Positions 26,859 to 37,442 of a stretch of 64,000 nucleotides of DNA are shown here, piece by piece; within the stretch, counting starts at the first letter, position 1, and every line of letters begins with the position of its first letter. The stretch spans positions 124,001-188,000 of the forward strand of contig CBDBND010000013.1 of the NCBI GenBank assembly GCA_965207985.1, written 5' to 3'. The DNA is from CBDBND01 sp965207985 (GTDB lineage: Bacteria; Pseudomonadota; Alphaproteobacteria; Rhodospirillales; Rhodospirillaceae). The position numbers were made by a program, and so were the translations under genes. Under the pieces are notes generated by a model that saw only the letters and a list, made by a program, of their open reading frames with translations, did no database searches and was not told the DNA's origin.

Positions 26859-29399
26859 TTATCGGGCTGCTTCGCAGCCAATGCGGACGGCCAATTGCGG
26901 AGTGTTTGGTTCGACAGGAATTGAATTCAAACGCGGTCCCAGCTCGGCATTGACGTCGGACGGAGCGAAGTAGAGCCCAGCAGCCGGATCGTCGGGAGAC
27001 ACGGGCAGTCCGCCGCGCCCCGCCGGCACTAGGCTGCTGGCCTGTCCCTCTCCAACACGAGTAACGCAAGGCTCATCCAAGAGAACCGTCTCTTCCAGGA
27101 AATCGCCGGTGAGTACGACAATGCCGCCCACCGCGTCGGTTTCCGGCGTGCTGACGTTGATGTCAACACTGATACCCAGTGCGGAGGTGGCTTCAATGAC
27201 GGCGATACGGCCCGGGTGCTGGATCAATTGTTCGACGGTGATGTTGATATTGCCGCCGTCACCGCCGAAGGCATTGGCGCGAATGGTGCTGTTGTCTTGA
27301 ACGAACACCGTGTTGTTAATGTTGATATCGCCGCCGTCACCACCGGCGCCGCCTATCGACGTTGATATCTCACTGTTAAGCTGATCGACGATACCACCTG
27401 ATAGGGTAATGCGTCCGCCGTCTCCGGTTGCGGCCGTTGTCGTCACTTGAGCGCCGGAAAGAGAAAACATGTTCGTCGCAGTGATGCTGATGTCTCCGCC
27501 CAATCCGCGGCCGTTGTTGCTTGTGCTAATGCCCGCACCGGACGATAAGGAAATATCATCAGCGGTCACGCTAATGCTGCCGCTGGCAGCCATGCCGGGG
27601 TTCAACACGGATGTACTGATGATTCCGTTGTTGCTGATATCGATTGTCTCGGCAGATACGGTTACGGAACCGGCGTCACCCATTGCACCGAATGCGGAGT
27701 CACTGGAGAGACCACTTCGCGCCCCCGAGATGGTCAGGGTTCCGACCGAGACATCCACACTACCGGCCGTACCCATTCCTGTTGTACTGCCGACGATACG
27801 GCCGCCGTCACTTATGTCGATCGTGTCCGCGGTAACAAAGACAGACCCTGCTTCGCCAGCGACAAACGTCTGACTATCGATTTGGGCAACCTGGCCTTCA
27901 TCGTTGGATCCTTGAATCGTAATTGAATCAGCTTCCACAGTGTCCGATCCGCCATCCCCCGTACTACGCGTGGAGACGGTCATGAGACCACCATTGAGAA
28001 TCTGAATGTCACCGGCGGTAACGGTAATTGACCCGCCGTCTCCAGCACCGGGCGCTTCGGAAACCGTGCCGCTGGCCAAAGACCCATTGTCGAGCAAAAT
28101 CGTGTCCGCAGTCAGAGTGATTGAACCGCCTAAGCCGGACCCAATCGTGGTGCTGCTGACCAGCGCTCTATCCCGCACCTCCAAGTCACCAATATCGAGA
28201 ACGAGCTGACCAGCATCACCCGATGCAAAGGTCTCGCTGGCTACCCGGGTTCCCTGGTCGGTAACCGTAAGACTGTCGACATCGATGGTGACGCTGCCTG
28301 CGTTTCCGTCGCTACTGGTTGAACTTGTAATGTCTGACCCTTCCGAAACGACGACCGTTCCACCCGTCACAATCACCTCACCGGCATCGCCAGAGAACCC
28401 CTGATTTACGGCGGAGCTTCGAATGGCTGAGTTGCCTGAAACCGTAAGGTTGCCCGCATCAACGGTGACAGAACCGGCATTTCCGGCGCTAAGAGTCAAA
28501 CTGCTGACTTCCGCGCCATTAGTAATTTCCATGACGTCAGTATTGACAACGATCACGCCGGCATCACCCGTCGATCCGGTTACGGCATCGCTGGCGATTC
28601 CGGTAAAGAACTGCGCTCCTGCACCAAAAAGGAAGATGTCGTCGGCAACAACGTTAACTCTGCCGGCATTTCCAACTCCAAACGTGGAACTGCTGATTTC
28701 CGCGCCACCGATAACATCTAGATCATTGGCAACAATGTTGATTTCACCCGCGTCGCCAAATGCATTCGGACTGGTGTTGCTGGCAATTCCGGTAAATGCC
28801 GTTGAACCCAAACCGAAAAGAAAAATCTCATCTGCTTGAACCGTTACGGAACCAGCATCACCAAAGCCAAATGTCGAGCTGCTGATTTCGCCACCATTTA
28901 TCACATCAACAATACCAGCGTTGATGATGACCTCTCCTGCGTTACCGAAGGAGAATGAGTTCGCGTTACTGGCAATGCCGGTAAAACCTGATAAACCTTC
29001 ACTGGAAATGAATATCGTATCTGCTTCAATCGCGACCGAACCTGCGTCTCCGAATCCAAAAGTGGAACTGCTCACTGCCCCGCCTTGGGTCACGTCCAGG
29101 CTGCCCGCGTCAACAACAACCTGACCGGCATTGCCCGACGATCCTGCCTGGGCGTTGCTTGCGATACTGGAAGAGATACCAGTGACAATGATCGTTCCAG
29201 CATCGATGGATACACTACCCGCCGCCGCGTCGCCGGTCGTGGAACTTTCAATATCGCTGCCACTGTTGACATCGAGTTCGGTAGCAGTGATTTGTACAGA
29301 ACCCGCATTTCCGGTCGCGAAAACCGTGGCGCTGCTTTGAATGGTAGAGACGTTTGCAAGTTGCACGCGATCGGCGTTGATAGTGATCAATCCACCTAG
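26859..29399 (-). pseudogene. tpsA2 exoprotein, C-terminal part
   Basis: About 846 residues of repeated units of the type F-G-D-A-G-S-V-x-I-x-A-D-x-I-x-I, each 40-50 residues, forming a secreted parallel beta-helix. The tail reads VVLTGDFLEETVLLDEPC, SLVPAGRGGLPVSPDDPAAG and LYFAPSDVNAELG, closely similar to tpsA1. The frame stays open beyond 29399 through the cassette to 29615. tpsA1 starts about 120 bp downstream, so the two genes are tandem paralogues. Confidence 0.88.
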
Positions 29400-29833
29400 C
29401 AGGCTGCTGAAAAAGTTTTCCTTTTGAGGCTTTGGAATGATTCTTTCTCTTTGTTGATTGCATGGAGGAAGTAATGCGTGGAGGCGACGAGCGGACGGAG
29501 GGTCTTTTTTCTTATGTGAGCTGCGAGGCTCGTGTTCCGGCGACGCAACCTGTGGGACCGCGGCTATCTCGACCTCGACGGGCCCGCCGTGCTGGTCATT
29601 CGCGAAGATGGTCACGGCGAGATCGCCTTCGGCGCTCTGAACGCCAGCCTCGACCTGGAATACGGCCGATCCATCGTGTTCTTCACCTGGGCCGGCTTCG
29701 ACGAGATGGACGAAGTCAACGGTTCAGGATCGGCCGAACTCCTCGACGACGGATCGTTGGAGATTGAGTTCGCCTATCATCTCGGCGATAAGGCCACCCT
29801 CAAAGCCGAACCAGCCACTTTTTCAGCAGCCTG
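29400..29833. mobile_element. Transposase-less 434-bp insertion cassette
   Basis: A perfect 17-bp terminal inverted repeat CAGGCTGCTGAAAAAGT and a 4-bp target duplication CTAG (29396-29399, 29834-29837). Its only notable gene is a small conserved-looking frame, not a transposase. This matches the definition of a mobile insertion cassette moved in trans by an IS with the same ends. Confidence 0.88.
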
Positions 29834-29837
29834 CTAG
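29532..29837 (+). CDS. Small passenger protein of the insertion cassette
   Basis: 101 residues from GTG. Reads NLWDRGYLDLDGPAVLVIRE, GEIAFGALNASLDLEYGRSI, VFFTWAGFDEMDEVNGSGSA and DDGSLEIEFAYHLGDKATLK: alternating strands with many acidic turns, like a small beta-sandwich or barrel. I believe similar proteins are widespread in IS-rich bacteria, but I cannot name a family or function. The stop codon TAG is formed by the CTAG target duplication itself, outside the cassette. Confidence 0.65.
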   Translation: MFRRRNLWDRGYLDLDGPAVLVIREDGHGEIAFGALNASLDLEYGRSIVFFTWAGFDEMDEVNGSGSAELLDDGSLEIEFAYHLGDKATLKAEPATFSAAC

Positions 29838-31550
29838 CCCTACACTGTCGGTGTTACTGACAATATCCGACCGATCCATGGTGAGATCGCCGCCATTGAG
29901 TACAATTGTTCCGGCGTCACCGACGTCGTCGTCGAAGAAATTGCTGCTTCGTGCTTCTATGGAGGAAAAATTCGTCATATCAATCTGATCGGCAATGATC
30001 GTAACGGAACCGCCCTGCCCAGCGCCGTCTGTGTTGCTGACTATGGAGGAATCGTCCATAGAAAGCGTGCCGACAACCACTTCGATGGTTCCGGCATCGG
30101 CATTGCCATTGGTCGAGCTCGCGATTCTTGCATCGTTATTCATGTCCAATAGGTCTGCGTTGATCGTGATTGATCCGCTGTCATCTCCACCGCCGAAAAC
30201 GGAATTGGACGTAACGCGTGAATCGTCGATTACGAGTGTACCGGCCGTAATATCGATATCACCCGTGGTTGCGGTCGCAGTTTCTTCCGTTGCCAAGGTA
30301 TCGGTGGAAATCGATGAAAAGCCGACAATATCGACCTGATTTCCTTGGATCGTGATTGAACCGCTATCACCTGTCGCACTGAGCGATTCCGACGTAACAA
30401 AAGCACCATTCAATCGGATGGTGTCAGCCGTGAGAGTGATCGCACCCCCGTCGCCGCCCGTCCCATCAGCCAAGCCCAGACTGTCACTGAAAATTAGCGA
30501 ATCGGTAACGGTGAGATTGGTCGCCGAAATGGCAATGGGAACCGCATCGCCGACATCAAAGGCGGAAGAAAAAATTTGTGAGTCGGTGACTTGTACCGTA
30601 TCCGCCTCGACCAACAACCCTTCGCCCGTAACATCGGCGCCGTTATTGTCTGCACTGAGGGTGGAATTATCGACAATGAATTGTCCACCGCGAATGCGTG
30701 CTGACCCGCCGCCATTGCCTGAAACGTCAATGACCGACGATCCGACGACACGAATTTCGCCGTCGGCCGCTGTCGCCGTTGTCCCGTCAGATACGGATAC
30801 AGTGTTCGGAGACGCAACGGAAATAAGATTAATTGTTCCGCCCTGTGCCTGTGGATTGTTTGACAGCAAGAAACTGTCGTCGATGGTGACGTCTCCGCCA
30901 ATGAGCGAGAGCGTTTCCCCTGCATTAAAGACGATGAAGCTTTGATTGACATTGATCGAACCCGGATTACTTCCGAGAAATCCGAAGGCTTCTGGTGAGG
31001 CCAACGTCAATGTGCTTAATGAAGGTGTTGTCGCGTTAAAGACAGCACCATCGTCAAACTGAATTTCATCTCCGGTCCCGACATGAAGGGATCCCGGAAC
31101 ATCGACAATAGCATTCTCGCCAAAGATCACGCCCGCAGGATTGAGAAACCACACATCGGCGCCGGGAATGGTCGAACTGAAAAAACCATCAATGAGAGAA
31201 GACTGTCCGCCGGTAACCCGGCTGATGACATTGTCGAGCCCTGGTGGACCGGTGAATGTCGCAATCTCTCCGTTCCGAACATTGAAGGTCAGGAAACTAT
31301 GGAACAGATTGCTGCCCGTTTGTGTGCCAAGGGTGGCAGGAATAGAGAAATTTGGACCCATTAGATTTGTCATGGGTCCGACGGTTCCATCGGTGGCGAT
31401 TTGGGCCCTTACAGGTGTCGTCAGGAGGCCGGTCAACAGTATTCCTACCAGTACGAGCCGTAACGCTTTCGTACGTACCCCAATACCGTCCCCGGCACGT
31501 CGCCACCCCATATCGATAACCCCCATTAATCGTGTGCAGTTCACCAACAT
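29838..31550 (-). pseudogene. tpsA2 exoprotein, N-terminal part
   Basis: Signal region (LRLVLVGILLTGLLTTPVRA) and TPS domain with LFHSFLTFNV, GLDNVISRVTGGQSSLIDGF, WFLNPAGVIFGENAIVDVPG and SLHVGTGDEIQF. Beta-helix repeats follow. The start may be any of three Met codons (31550, 31526, 31511). At 29838 a 434-bp cassette interrupts it. Removal of cassette plus one CTAG copy (438 bp, a multiple of three) gives SVGLGGLITINADRVQL in frame with the next part, total 1417 residues with no other defect seen. Confidence 0.88.
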
Positions 31551-31758
31551 TTTCGCTCAACAAGACGGTCAAATCAGAACAAGTGAATGACACGATCTTC
31601 GCATAATCTAGCACAGATCAGGACAATCGAAACGGTGGACCGTAGTGTGGAAAACCGCCACTCAGCGGACTTTAGTGACATGGAAATCTTGAGTTTATGG
31701 GATCGAAATGCGCACTATGGGACATCGGATCAAACTCTAACGTCGTAGCAGGTTCACC

Positions 31759-32586
31759 ATGCGCACCACTTTCGCTCTCCTTGTCGCTCTCAGCTTGATT
31801 GTAACGACCGCCTCCGCTCAAACACCACTCGGCGATGATGTCTATGTGGTAAAGAACCAGTCCTTGTCTGCAATCGCCATGGCCGCTTGGCAGGATGGCG
31901 CCAGGATTAGATCGGCGACAGGCGGAGCCGCGTCTTCGGCACCTGACAATGCCGTCACCTACACGGCAAAAGAAGTGCATTGGCCCACCGCGCGCGTACG
32001 TGTTTTGATGTTTGACAACGCTACCGGCGGGGTACTTCATCCCATCACGGACGAAACACTGCTTTATGTACTTGAAGGGTCTGCGACGGTTGGCGTCGGA
32101 CGTAGAACGACAACATTAACCGCAGGCGACGTGGTCAGTTTTCCGTCAGGCGCGTTACGCAACGCGGGAGCAGCCTCTGATGCGACCATCGTAACCTGGA
32201 CTGCACCCAGTCTGACCGGCGAAAACACGCCAACACATGTGAAGTGGATCGATGTGGAGGAAGGCGGTTTCGGCCCCATTAAACTCAGACGCTATCAGTT
32301 CCCGGGCAACTCGGTGCGCGCCGTAAAGCTGGCGGCCGGCGGCAGCACCAACCCGAATAGCGCCGCGACGGACTCTCTCATCTACGTCACCGGCGGTCCC
32401 ATGACCTTCCATCAGAACGGCCAGAGTTTTGTCGTCAATGAAGGGGACTTTATCCGCGAAATCGCCGGGCTGGAGCACAACTGGACGATCCAGTCGGACT
32501 CGGGCTTTGTCACCACCTCGGGCAAGCCTTTGGATATGGCATCCATCAATCCCGACGAAGCGACAGACGTTCCGCCGCAGCGTTAA
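31759..32586 (+). CDS. Exported double-cupin protein
   Basis: 275 residues with a Sec signal peptide (LLVALSLIVTTASAQ, cleavage near residue 21). Two cupin barrels: the first around GGVLHPITDETLLYVLEGSA and LTAGDVVSFPSG, the second around DSLIYVTGGPMTFHQNGQSF and VVNEGDFIREIAGLEHNW. Metal-binding His and Glu are only partly conserved, so it may bind a ligand rather than catalyse. It lies alone, divergent from tpsA2, and converges with a methyltransferase gene 11 bp downstream. Confidence 0.75.
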   Translation: MRTTFALLVALSLIVTTASAQTPLGDDVYVVKNQSLSAIAMAAWQDGARIRSATGGAASSAPDNAVTYTAKEVHWPTARVRVLMFDNATGGVLHPITDETLLYVLEGSATVGVGRRTTTLTAGDVVSFPSGALRNAGAASDATIVTWTAPSLTGENTPTHVKWIDVEEGGFGPIKLRRYQFPGNSVRAVKLAAGGSTNPNSAATDSLIYVTGGPMTFHQNGQSFVVNEGDFIREIAGLEHNWTIQSDSGFVTTSGKPLDMASINPDEATDVPPQR

Positions 32587-32597
32587 AAGGAGCCCGC

Positions 32598-33746
32598 CTA
32601 TGTCTGTTTGGTCGCAAGTATGGCTCCGTTGCCGAAGCGCGCCGGGCGCACGGTCTCGTCAACATCAAAACCTACGCCACGAATCACGTCGGCAAAATCG
32701 CGGGATTCGAATTCGGGGCGCCAGACTTCGTTATTGACGTGGTGATCTAGCCAGACAAAGAAGTTCGTGGCCGCGTCCCGTTTGGGTAGCTGTTTGCCGG
32801 TGCGGTGGTCCATGGGGAAATAAACACCGTCCGGTCGTAGCACCCGAAACGCTTCCGCCACTATATCGTCGGTTGCTGCGGCACTGACTTCGTGATGCAT
32901 GATGCTCGAGATAATGAGATCGAAGTAATCATCAGGAAACTTGGTATCCTCGGCCAAGCGCTGTGCAAAGTGACACTCGATGCCTAAGTCTATGCCGCGG
33001 GTATGGGCAAACCTGACCATGGGCCCGCCCACATCAATGCCCCAAACCTCCGCGTCGGGAAAGCGTTCTTTCACGGCGAGGGTCAATCGGCCGGTGGCAC
33101 AGCCCATGTCGAGGATGCGCCGCACCCGGCCGTCCGCGGGTATGGGAATTCTTGAAACCGCGTCCCTCTGAACCTGGTCTTGTGTGTTCCCTTTATAGAA
33201 GGCCGCATAAAAGATATTGGCGTAATAGTAATTAATGTATCCGGCAAAAGGATCGCCTACATAGCCACCCGGCTGAAGGTGGATCTCATGCTTAGCATAT
33301 TCCGGAATCACCAGATCCGGGTTGAGCTCCAAAGTGCCGGGCCCAGCATTGTCGGCGGCTTCCATTTCGGCAAAATAGGTATCGGCCTGAGCGTGAAACA
33401 CGTCCTGCAAGGTTTTCCATGACAGCTGTATCGTGCTTAACCACGCCTGCAACCGGGATCCGATAATGTGGTCATCCTGAACCAAGTGAAGGAACCGTTC
33501 GACGGGAAGGTCGTCGTCGGGGTTAAGACCGTTTTCTTGAAGGATGGCCTTAAATCGCGCCGTAAAGGCGTTTCCGAGAGGACCTCTCCCGGGTAAGCCA
33601 TACACCATAAATCCCGTCATGAAATCGATCAGACTTTCCCCGTCGAGACCGGGCAGACGCTCCATGCGTCCTATGGTGCCGCGTGGTTCCACATCGTTAA
33701 GCGTTGCAGCGGCAGCTTTTTTTATGAACTTGCGGCGGTCAAGCAT
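32598..33746 (-). CDS. Class I SAM methyltransferase, paralogue 1
   Basis: 382 residues. The start MLDRRKFIKKAAAAT resembles a Tat leader but has no proper hydrophobic core after it. A roughly 200-residue N-terminal region contains ELNPDLVIPEYAKHEIHLQP and GGYVGDPFAGYINYYY. The SAM domain has ILDMGCATGRLTLAVKERFP (motif I), DYFDLIISSIMHHEV and AFRVLRPDGVYFPMD. The same N-terminal region recurs in the genes at 33810 and 62886. Substrate unknown. Confidence 0.8.
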   Translation of the reverse strand: MLDRRKFIKKAAAATLNDVEPRGTIGRMERLPGLDGESLIDFMTGFMVYGLPGRGPLGNAFTARFKAILQENGLNPDDDLPVERFLHLVQDDHIIGSRLQAWLSTIQLSWKTLQDVFHAQADTYFAEMEAADNAGPGTLELNPDLVIPEYAKHEIHLQPGGYVGDPFAGYINYYYANIFYAAFYKGNTQDQVQRDAVSRIPIPADGRVRRILDMGCATGRLTLAVKERFPDAEVWGIDVGGPMVRFAHTRGIDLGIECHFAQRLAEDTKFPDDYFDLIISSIMHHEVSAAATDDIVAEAFRVLRPDGVYFPMDHRTGKQLPKRDAATNFFVWLDHHVNNEVWRPEFESRDFADVIRGVGFDVDETVRPARFGNGAILATKQT

Positions 33747-33809
33747 GGTCCATGCCTTGTTTGAGGGGTACGATCACGCTCTGCTAGACCATCATATATG
33801 ATCTAAAGG

Positions 33810-34985
33810 ATGGACCAAACGCAGATGTCCACGCAACCCGGTAAACACGGCATACAGCCCCAGACCACCCACGACGAAGAAGCCCGCCAAGGGTTCGTGC
33901 GTGGCATGCGGCGGATCATTACGTCCACGTTGACGCCCGGTCACGAAATCATCTATGACGCCCGCATAGCCCCGAAGTTGGAAAAACAGTACGGGCGACC
34001 GCCCGAGAATCGTTTTGAACTGAAAGAAGCGCTGCAACAAGACCCGTACCATCAGATGTGGGGGGCCTTGTTGCGCAACACGCAGGAGATGATGTGGAAC
34101 ACCGTGTTCGAAACGGTGGACCGCCAAGCTGACGCGCTAAACAAGACCTTTCAATCGCAGCAGCAGAACGGGTCCCACAGCACCTTGCGTCTTAATCCAG
34201 ACCTACAAATTCCGTCCTACAGTAAATCGGTGCACAACCATGTCATGCCGGGCGGCTATCACACGGAAACGGATGGTGACGAAGTTAGCGCTGGTGCCGC
34301 CTATGATCACAGCATTCACATCTACATGATGGGCGGTATGGGCGACTACAATGACTCCGTCGGGGAAATGTTGAGCGCCTATGTGGAATGGAAATATCCG
34401 GACCTAAAACCGAAACGTATTCTCGATGTGGGCTGTTCCGTCGGGCATAGCACCCTGCCCTACACTGACCGTTTTCCTGACGCTGAAATTCATGCCATTG
34501 ATCTGAGTGCACCGCTGGTTCGATACGGTTTTGCCCGTGCTGAATCCCTCGGCAAAGCGATCCATTTCTCACAACAAAATGCGGAGTGCACGGATTTCGA
34601 AGACGAATCTTTTGATCTGATCGTCTCGCACATCATGTTGCATGAGACCTCGCTCAACGCGATCAGCAACATCATGAAGGAAGGACGACGCTTATTAAAA
34701 CCCGGTGGCGTAATGGCGCATCTGGAAATGTTGCCATTTTCAAAGAAAACGCCGCTGCAGCAATATCTGACGGACTGGGATAGCACCAATAACCACGAGC
34801 CCTTCATCGGCAAAATGAACGAACTGGATATGCGTGAAGTCCTTCTCGAAGCCGGGTTCACCGAAGACGAGGCGTTTGTGGAATTTGTCCCCATCAATTT
34901 CCAGAATCAGGATAAGGGAGACCTGGACTACGCCCATCTGATCGGCACGGAGCGTCACATTTTCGGTGCGCACAAAGCAGAATAG
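33810..34985 (+). CDS. Class I SAM methyltransferase, paralogue 2
   Basis: 391 residues, divergent from paralogue 1 with 63 bp between the starts. N-terminal region with RLNPDLQIPSYSKSVHNHVM and PGGYHTETDG, then ILDVGCSVGHSTLPYTDRFP (motif I), ESFDLIVSHIMLHETSLNAI and RLLKPGGVMAHLEMLPF. No leader peptide, so cytoplasmic. The hydrolase gene follows at once. Confidence 0.82.
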   Translation: MDQTQMSTQPGKHGIQPQTTHDEEARQGFVRGMRRIITSTLTPGHEIIYDARIAPKLEKQYGRPPENRFELKEALQQDPYHQMWGALLRNTQEMMWNTVFETVDRQADALNKTFQSQQQNGSHSTLRLNPDLQIPSYSKSVHNHVMPGGYHTETDGDEVSAGAAYDHSIHIYMMGGMGDYNDSVGEMLSAYVEWKYPDLKPKRILDVGCSVGHSTLPYTDRFPDAEIHAIDLSAPLVRYGFARAESLGKAIHFSQQNAECTDFEDESFDLIVSHIMLHETSLNAISNIMKEGRRLLKPGGVMAHLEMLPFSKKTPLQQYLTDWDSTNNHEPFIGKMNELDMREVLLEAGFTEDEAFVEFVPINFQNQDKGDLDYAHLIGTERHIFGAHKAE

Positions 34986-35001
34986 ACGGCTTGTTATTGT
35001 G

Positions 35002-36012
35002 ATGCTGCTGAGCAGAGTGGGACATGGAGGTCATGCAGCGCCCTTCGGGCTCGTGGTTATAACCTTTGTTTTATACTTCGCTACTCATGCACATGTTGCT
35101 ATCGCTGACACACCAGTTATCGACCGGTTGTCCGAACCAGGTGTGTTTACGGATGTCGAAACTGAGACCCTGGTCTTAGACACGTCCGACAGGCCGGAGT
35201 CTCTTGTTGTCACGGTCACCTACCCTGCAGCAGCTGGCCCACACCCGGTTGTTGTCTTTTCCCATGGAAACTTTTGTGACGTGACGCGATACGACAAAAT
35301 CGTCCGTCACTGGGTGAGTCACGGATATGTGGTGCTTCAACCGTGGCACCTAGACACTGCTCCGTTTGATCCTGAGTTTCCCCACAGCCAACATACGGTG
35401 TGGATCACGCGCATGAACGACATGCGAGCCGTTTTAGATACTTTGGTTTTCAATGACAGTTCAGCATCTGCATTGAATCAAAAATTCGATACCACCAAAG
35501 TGATCGCCGCAGGACATTCCTACGGAGCGTTGACCGCCCAGTCCTTGGTTGGCGCGCGGACCAAGTCCCGAGACGGTTCCGCTTCCGTTATTCAGACCTT
35601 TGATCAGCGAATATCCGCTGTCATCGCGATTTCTCCGCCGGGTCAGATGGAAGGATTTGTGGATGAGGCAACGGCGTCGGACATTCGCGTTCCCATGCTC
35701 GTCACCACCGGTACAAAGGATTTCAGCGCCGTCATGTGGCCCGATTGGCGTGCCCATCGGCTGACCTATGATACGGCTCCGAAAGGGGACAAATCCTTGT
35801 TAGTGTTAAACGGCGGCGATCATTACCTCGGAGGTCTGATCTGCTTGGAGCGGGACACACCCGATCAGAGCCAAGGCCTTAGACTGCTAAACGCCGTGAC
35901 AACCGCGTTCCTAAACAGCCACGTGTTAAAGACAACGGAATTTCAAAAAGCCTCCCAGGAATTGGGGAATTCAGATTCAGATTCATGGGCAGCGGTTCTG
36001 GAAATGAAATGA
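35002..36012 (+). CDS. Exported alpha/beta hydrolase
   Basis: 336 residues from ATG 35002; a GTG at 34966 inside the methyltransferase gene is an alternative. Signal anchor FGLVVITFVLYFATHAHVAI. The fold is seen in VVVFSHGNFCDVTRYD (oxyanion hole), the nucleophile elbow AAGHSYGALTA (Ser) and NGGDHYLGG (His). It resembles chlorophyllase/PAF-acetylhydrolase-type esterases acting in the periplasm. The end overlaps the amine oxidase start (ATGAAATGATG), indicating an operon. Confidence 0.78.
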   Translation: MLLSRVGHGGHAAPFGLVVITFVLYFATHAHVAIADTPVIDRLSEPGVFTDVETETLVLDTSDRPESLVVTVTYPAAAGPHPVVVFSHGNFCDVTRYDKIVRHWVSHGYVVLQPWHLDTAPFDPEFPHSQHTVWITRMNDMRAVLDTLVFNDSSASALNQKFDTTKVIAAGHSYGALTAQSLVGARTKSRDGSASVIQTFDQRISAVIAISPPGQMEGFVDEATASDIRVPMLVTTGTKDFSAVMWPDWRAHRLTYDTAPKGDKSLLVLNGGDHYLGGLICLERDTPDQSQGLRLLNAVTTAFLNSHVLKTTEFQKASQELGNSDSDSWAAVLEMK

Positions 36013-37433
36013 TGCCTAAAGAGAACCACTCATTCGGCCGCCGCAAAGCTCTCACTCTTTTGTCAACACCCGCCATTGTTGCCGGCCTGCCTGGCGGAGG
36101 CCGAGCCGCAGAGAGTTCAGATGTCATCGTCGTCGGCGCCGGACTTGCGGGGCTTCACGCCGCCATGCTCCTCGAAGCGGAAGAGTTCAACGTATTTGTT
36201 CTGGAGGGCAACAATCGCATCGGCGGACGGGTGCTGACGATGGACGACGTGGACGGCAAACCCGAAGCGGGCGGACAACAGATCGGACCGCTGCACGCGC
36301 GGGTGCGCAGCACAGTCACGGACCTTGGTCTTCGCATGTACAAACCCGACTTGGGCTGGACCGGATTCACTGTCATCACCGGCGGCCAGACCGTGCCTGG
36401 CGCCGAATGGAAGGAATCACCCTACAACAGAACTGTCGGTGCGGAACGGCAGCTGCTTCCCTTCCAGCTGTTGAAGCATTACATCGACACAACCAATCCG
36501 ATGCAGGCTCTCGACGACTGGCTGGAGCCGGAGTTTGCCCACCTCGATATCCCCATGTCGGACTATTTGAGAGGTGTCGGGGCGTCGGACGAGGCAATGC
36601 GTCAAATGGCTGTGGCAAATTACACTGAGCTGGAAAACATCTCCGCACTCGGGGAATTGCGGCGCGAGTTGTTTCTCACCACCGCCTACTCCAACGGAAC
36701 GTTTGATTATTTAGAGGGCGGTATGTCGCGCCTGCCCGAAGTCATGGCGGCGACATTGAAAGGTGATGTGCGGCTGAATCAGATGGTGGACGCCATTGTA
36801 CAAAGCGATGGCGGTGTTGAAGTTAGATGCACCAATGGAAATCGCTTCAGTGCGCAGGCGGTCATTTGCGCCGTCCCCTTCTCCACACTCCGTCATGTGG
36901 TGTTCGAGCCCGGGCTACCACCCTCTAAAAACCAGATCATCGCAGAGCTGCCCTACGCCCGGGTGACAAACATTTTCTTCGATGTCCTAGAACCCTATTG
37001 GGAATTGGATGGACTGCCACCCTTGATGTGGACCGATAGCCCAATAGAACGTGTTTTTACTATTCCAGGCATGGATGGCTCGGTGGCTTCGCTGTGGTGT
37101 TTGATTAATGGCGAAGCCGACAGCCGCCTCGACGGTTTGTCCGATGAGGACATCATGGCCTTTACGCTCGACTGGCTGGTCAAACTACGGCCTGCCGCCA
37201 AAGGCCGAGTCAAACCGGTTAAAGTGTATTCTTGGAGCCGAAACCCGTTCGCAATGGGTCACATTGGTTATTATGCTCCCGGACAGATTGTCGCCTTCAA
37301 GCCTGAGATCGCCAAACCGGCTGGCCGTATTCATTTCGCCGGCGAGCATACGGCTGAACTTCACTACGGCATGGAAGCGGCCATGGAATCGGGCGAACGT
37401 GCTGCCTTCGACATCATCGATCAACTTGCTTAG
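36009..37433 (+). CDS. Tat-exported flavin amine oxidase, paralogue 1
   Basis: 474 residues starting MMPKENHSFGRRKALTLLST, a twin-arginine leader ending near GGGRAAE. The FAD fold is VIVVGAGLAGLHAAMLLE with a following VLEGNNRIGGRV, the amine-oxidase pattern, and the C-terminal FAD site is FAGEHTAELHYGMEAAMESG. It would oxidise an amine-containing or similar substrate after folding with FAD in the cytoplasm and export. A paralogue lies at 45598. Overlaps the hydrolase gene by 4 bp; the MFS gene follows after 9 bp. Confidence 0.85.
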   Translation: MMPKENHSFGRRKALTLLSTPAIVAGLPGGGRAAESSDVIVVGAGLAGLHAAMLLEAEEFNVFVLEGNNRIGGRVLTMDDVDGKPEAGGQQIGPLHARVRSTVTDLGLRMYKPDLGWTGFTVITGGQTVPGAEWKESPYNRTVGAERQLLPFQLLKHYIDTTNPMQALDDWLEPEFAHLDIPMSDYLRGVGASDEAMRQMAVANYTELENISALGELRRELFLTTAYSNGTFDYLEGGMSRLPEVMAATLKGDVRLNQMVDAIVQSDGGVEVRCTNGNRFSAQAVICAVPFSTLRHVVFEPGLPPSKNQIIAELPYARVTNIFFDVLEPYWELDGLPPLMWTDSPIERVFTIPGMDGSVASLWCLINGEADSRLDGLSDEDIMAFTLDWLVKLRPAAKGRVKPVKVYSWSRNPFAMGHIGYYAPGQIVAFKPEIAKPAGRIHFAGEHTAELHYGMEAAMESGERAAFDIIDQLA

Positions 37434-37442
37434 CCAGGAATA

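Noticed and set aside
22785..30945. Long open frames on the strand opposite to the tpsA genes
   Set aside because: They are shadows of the repetitive G/D/A-rich beta-helix codons, with no start signals and low-complexity products.
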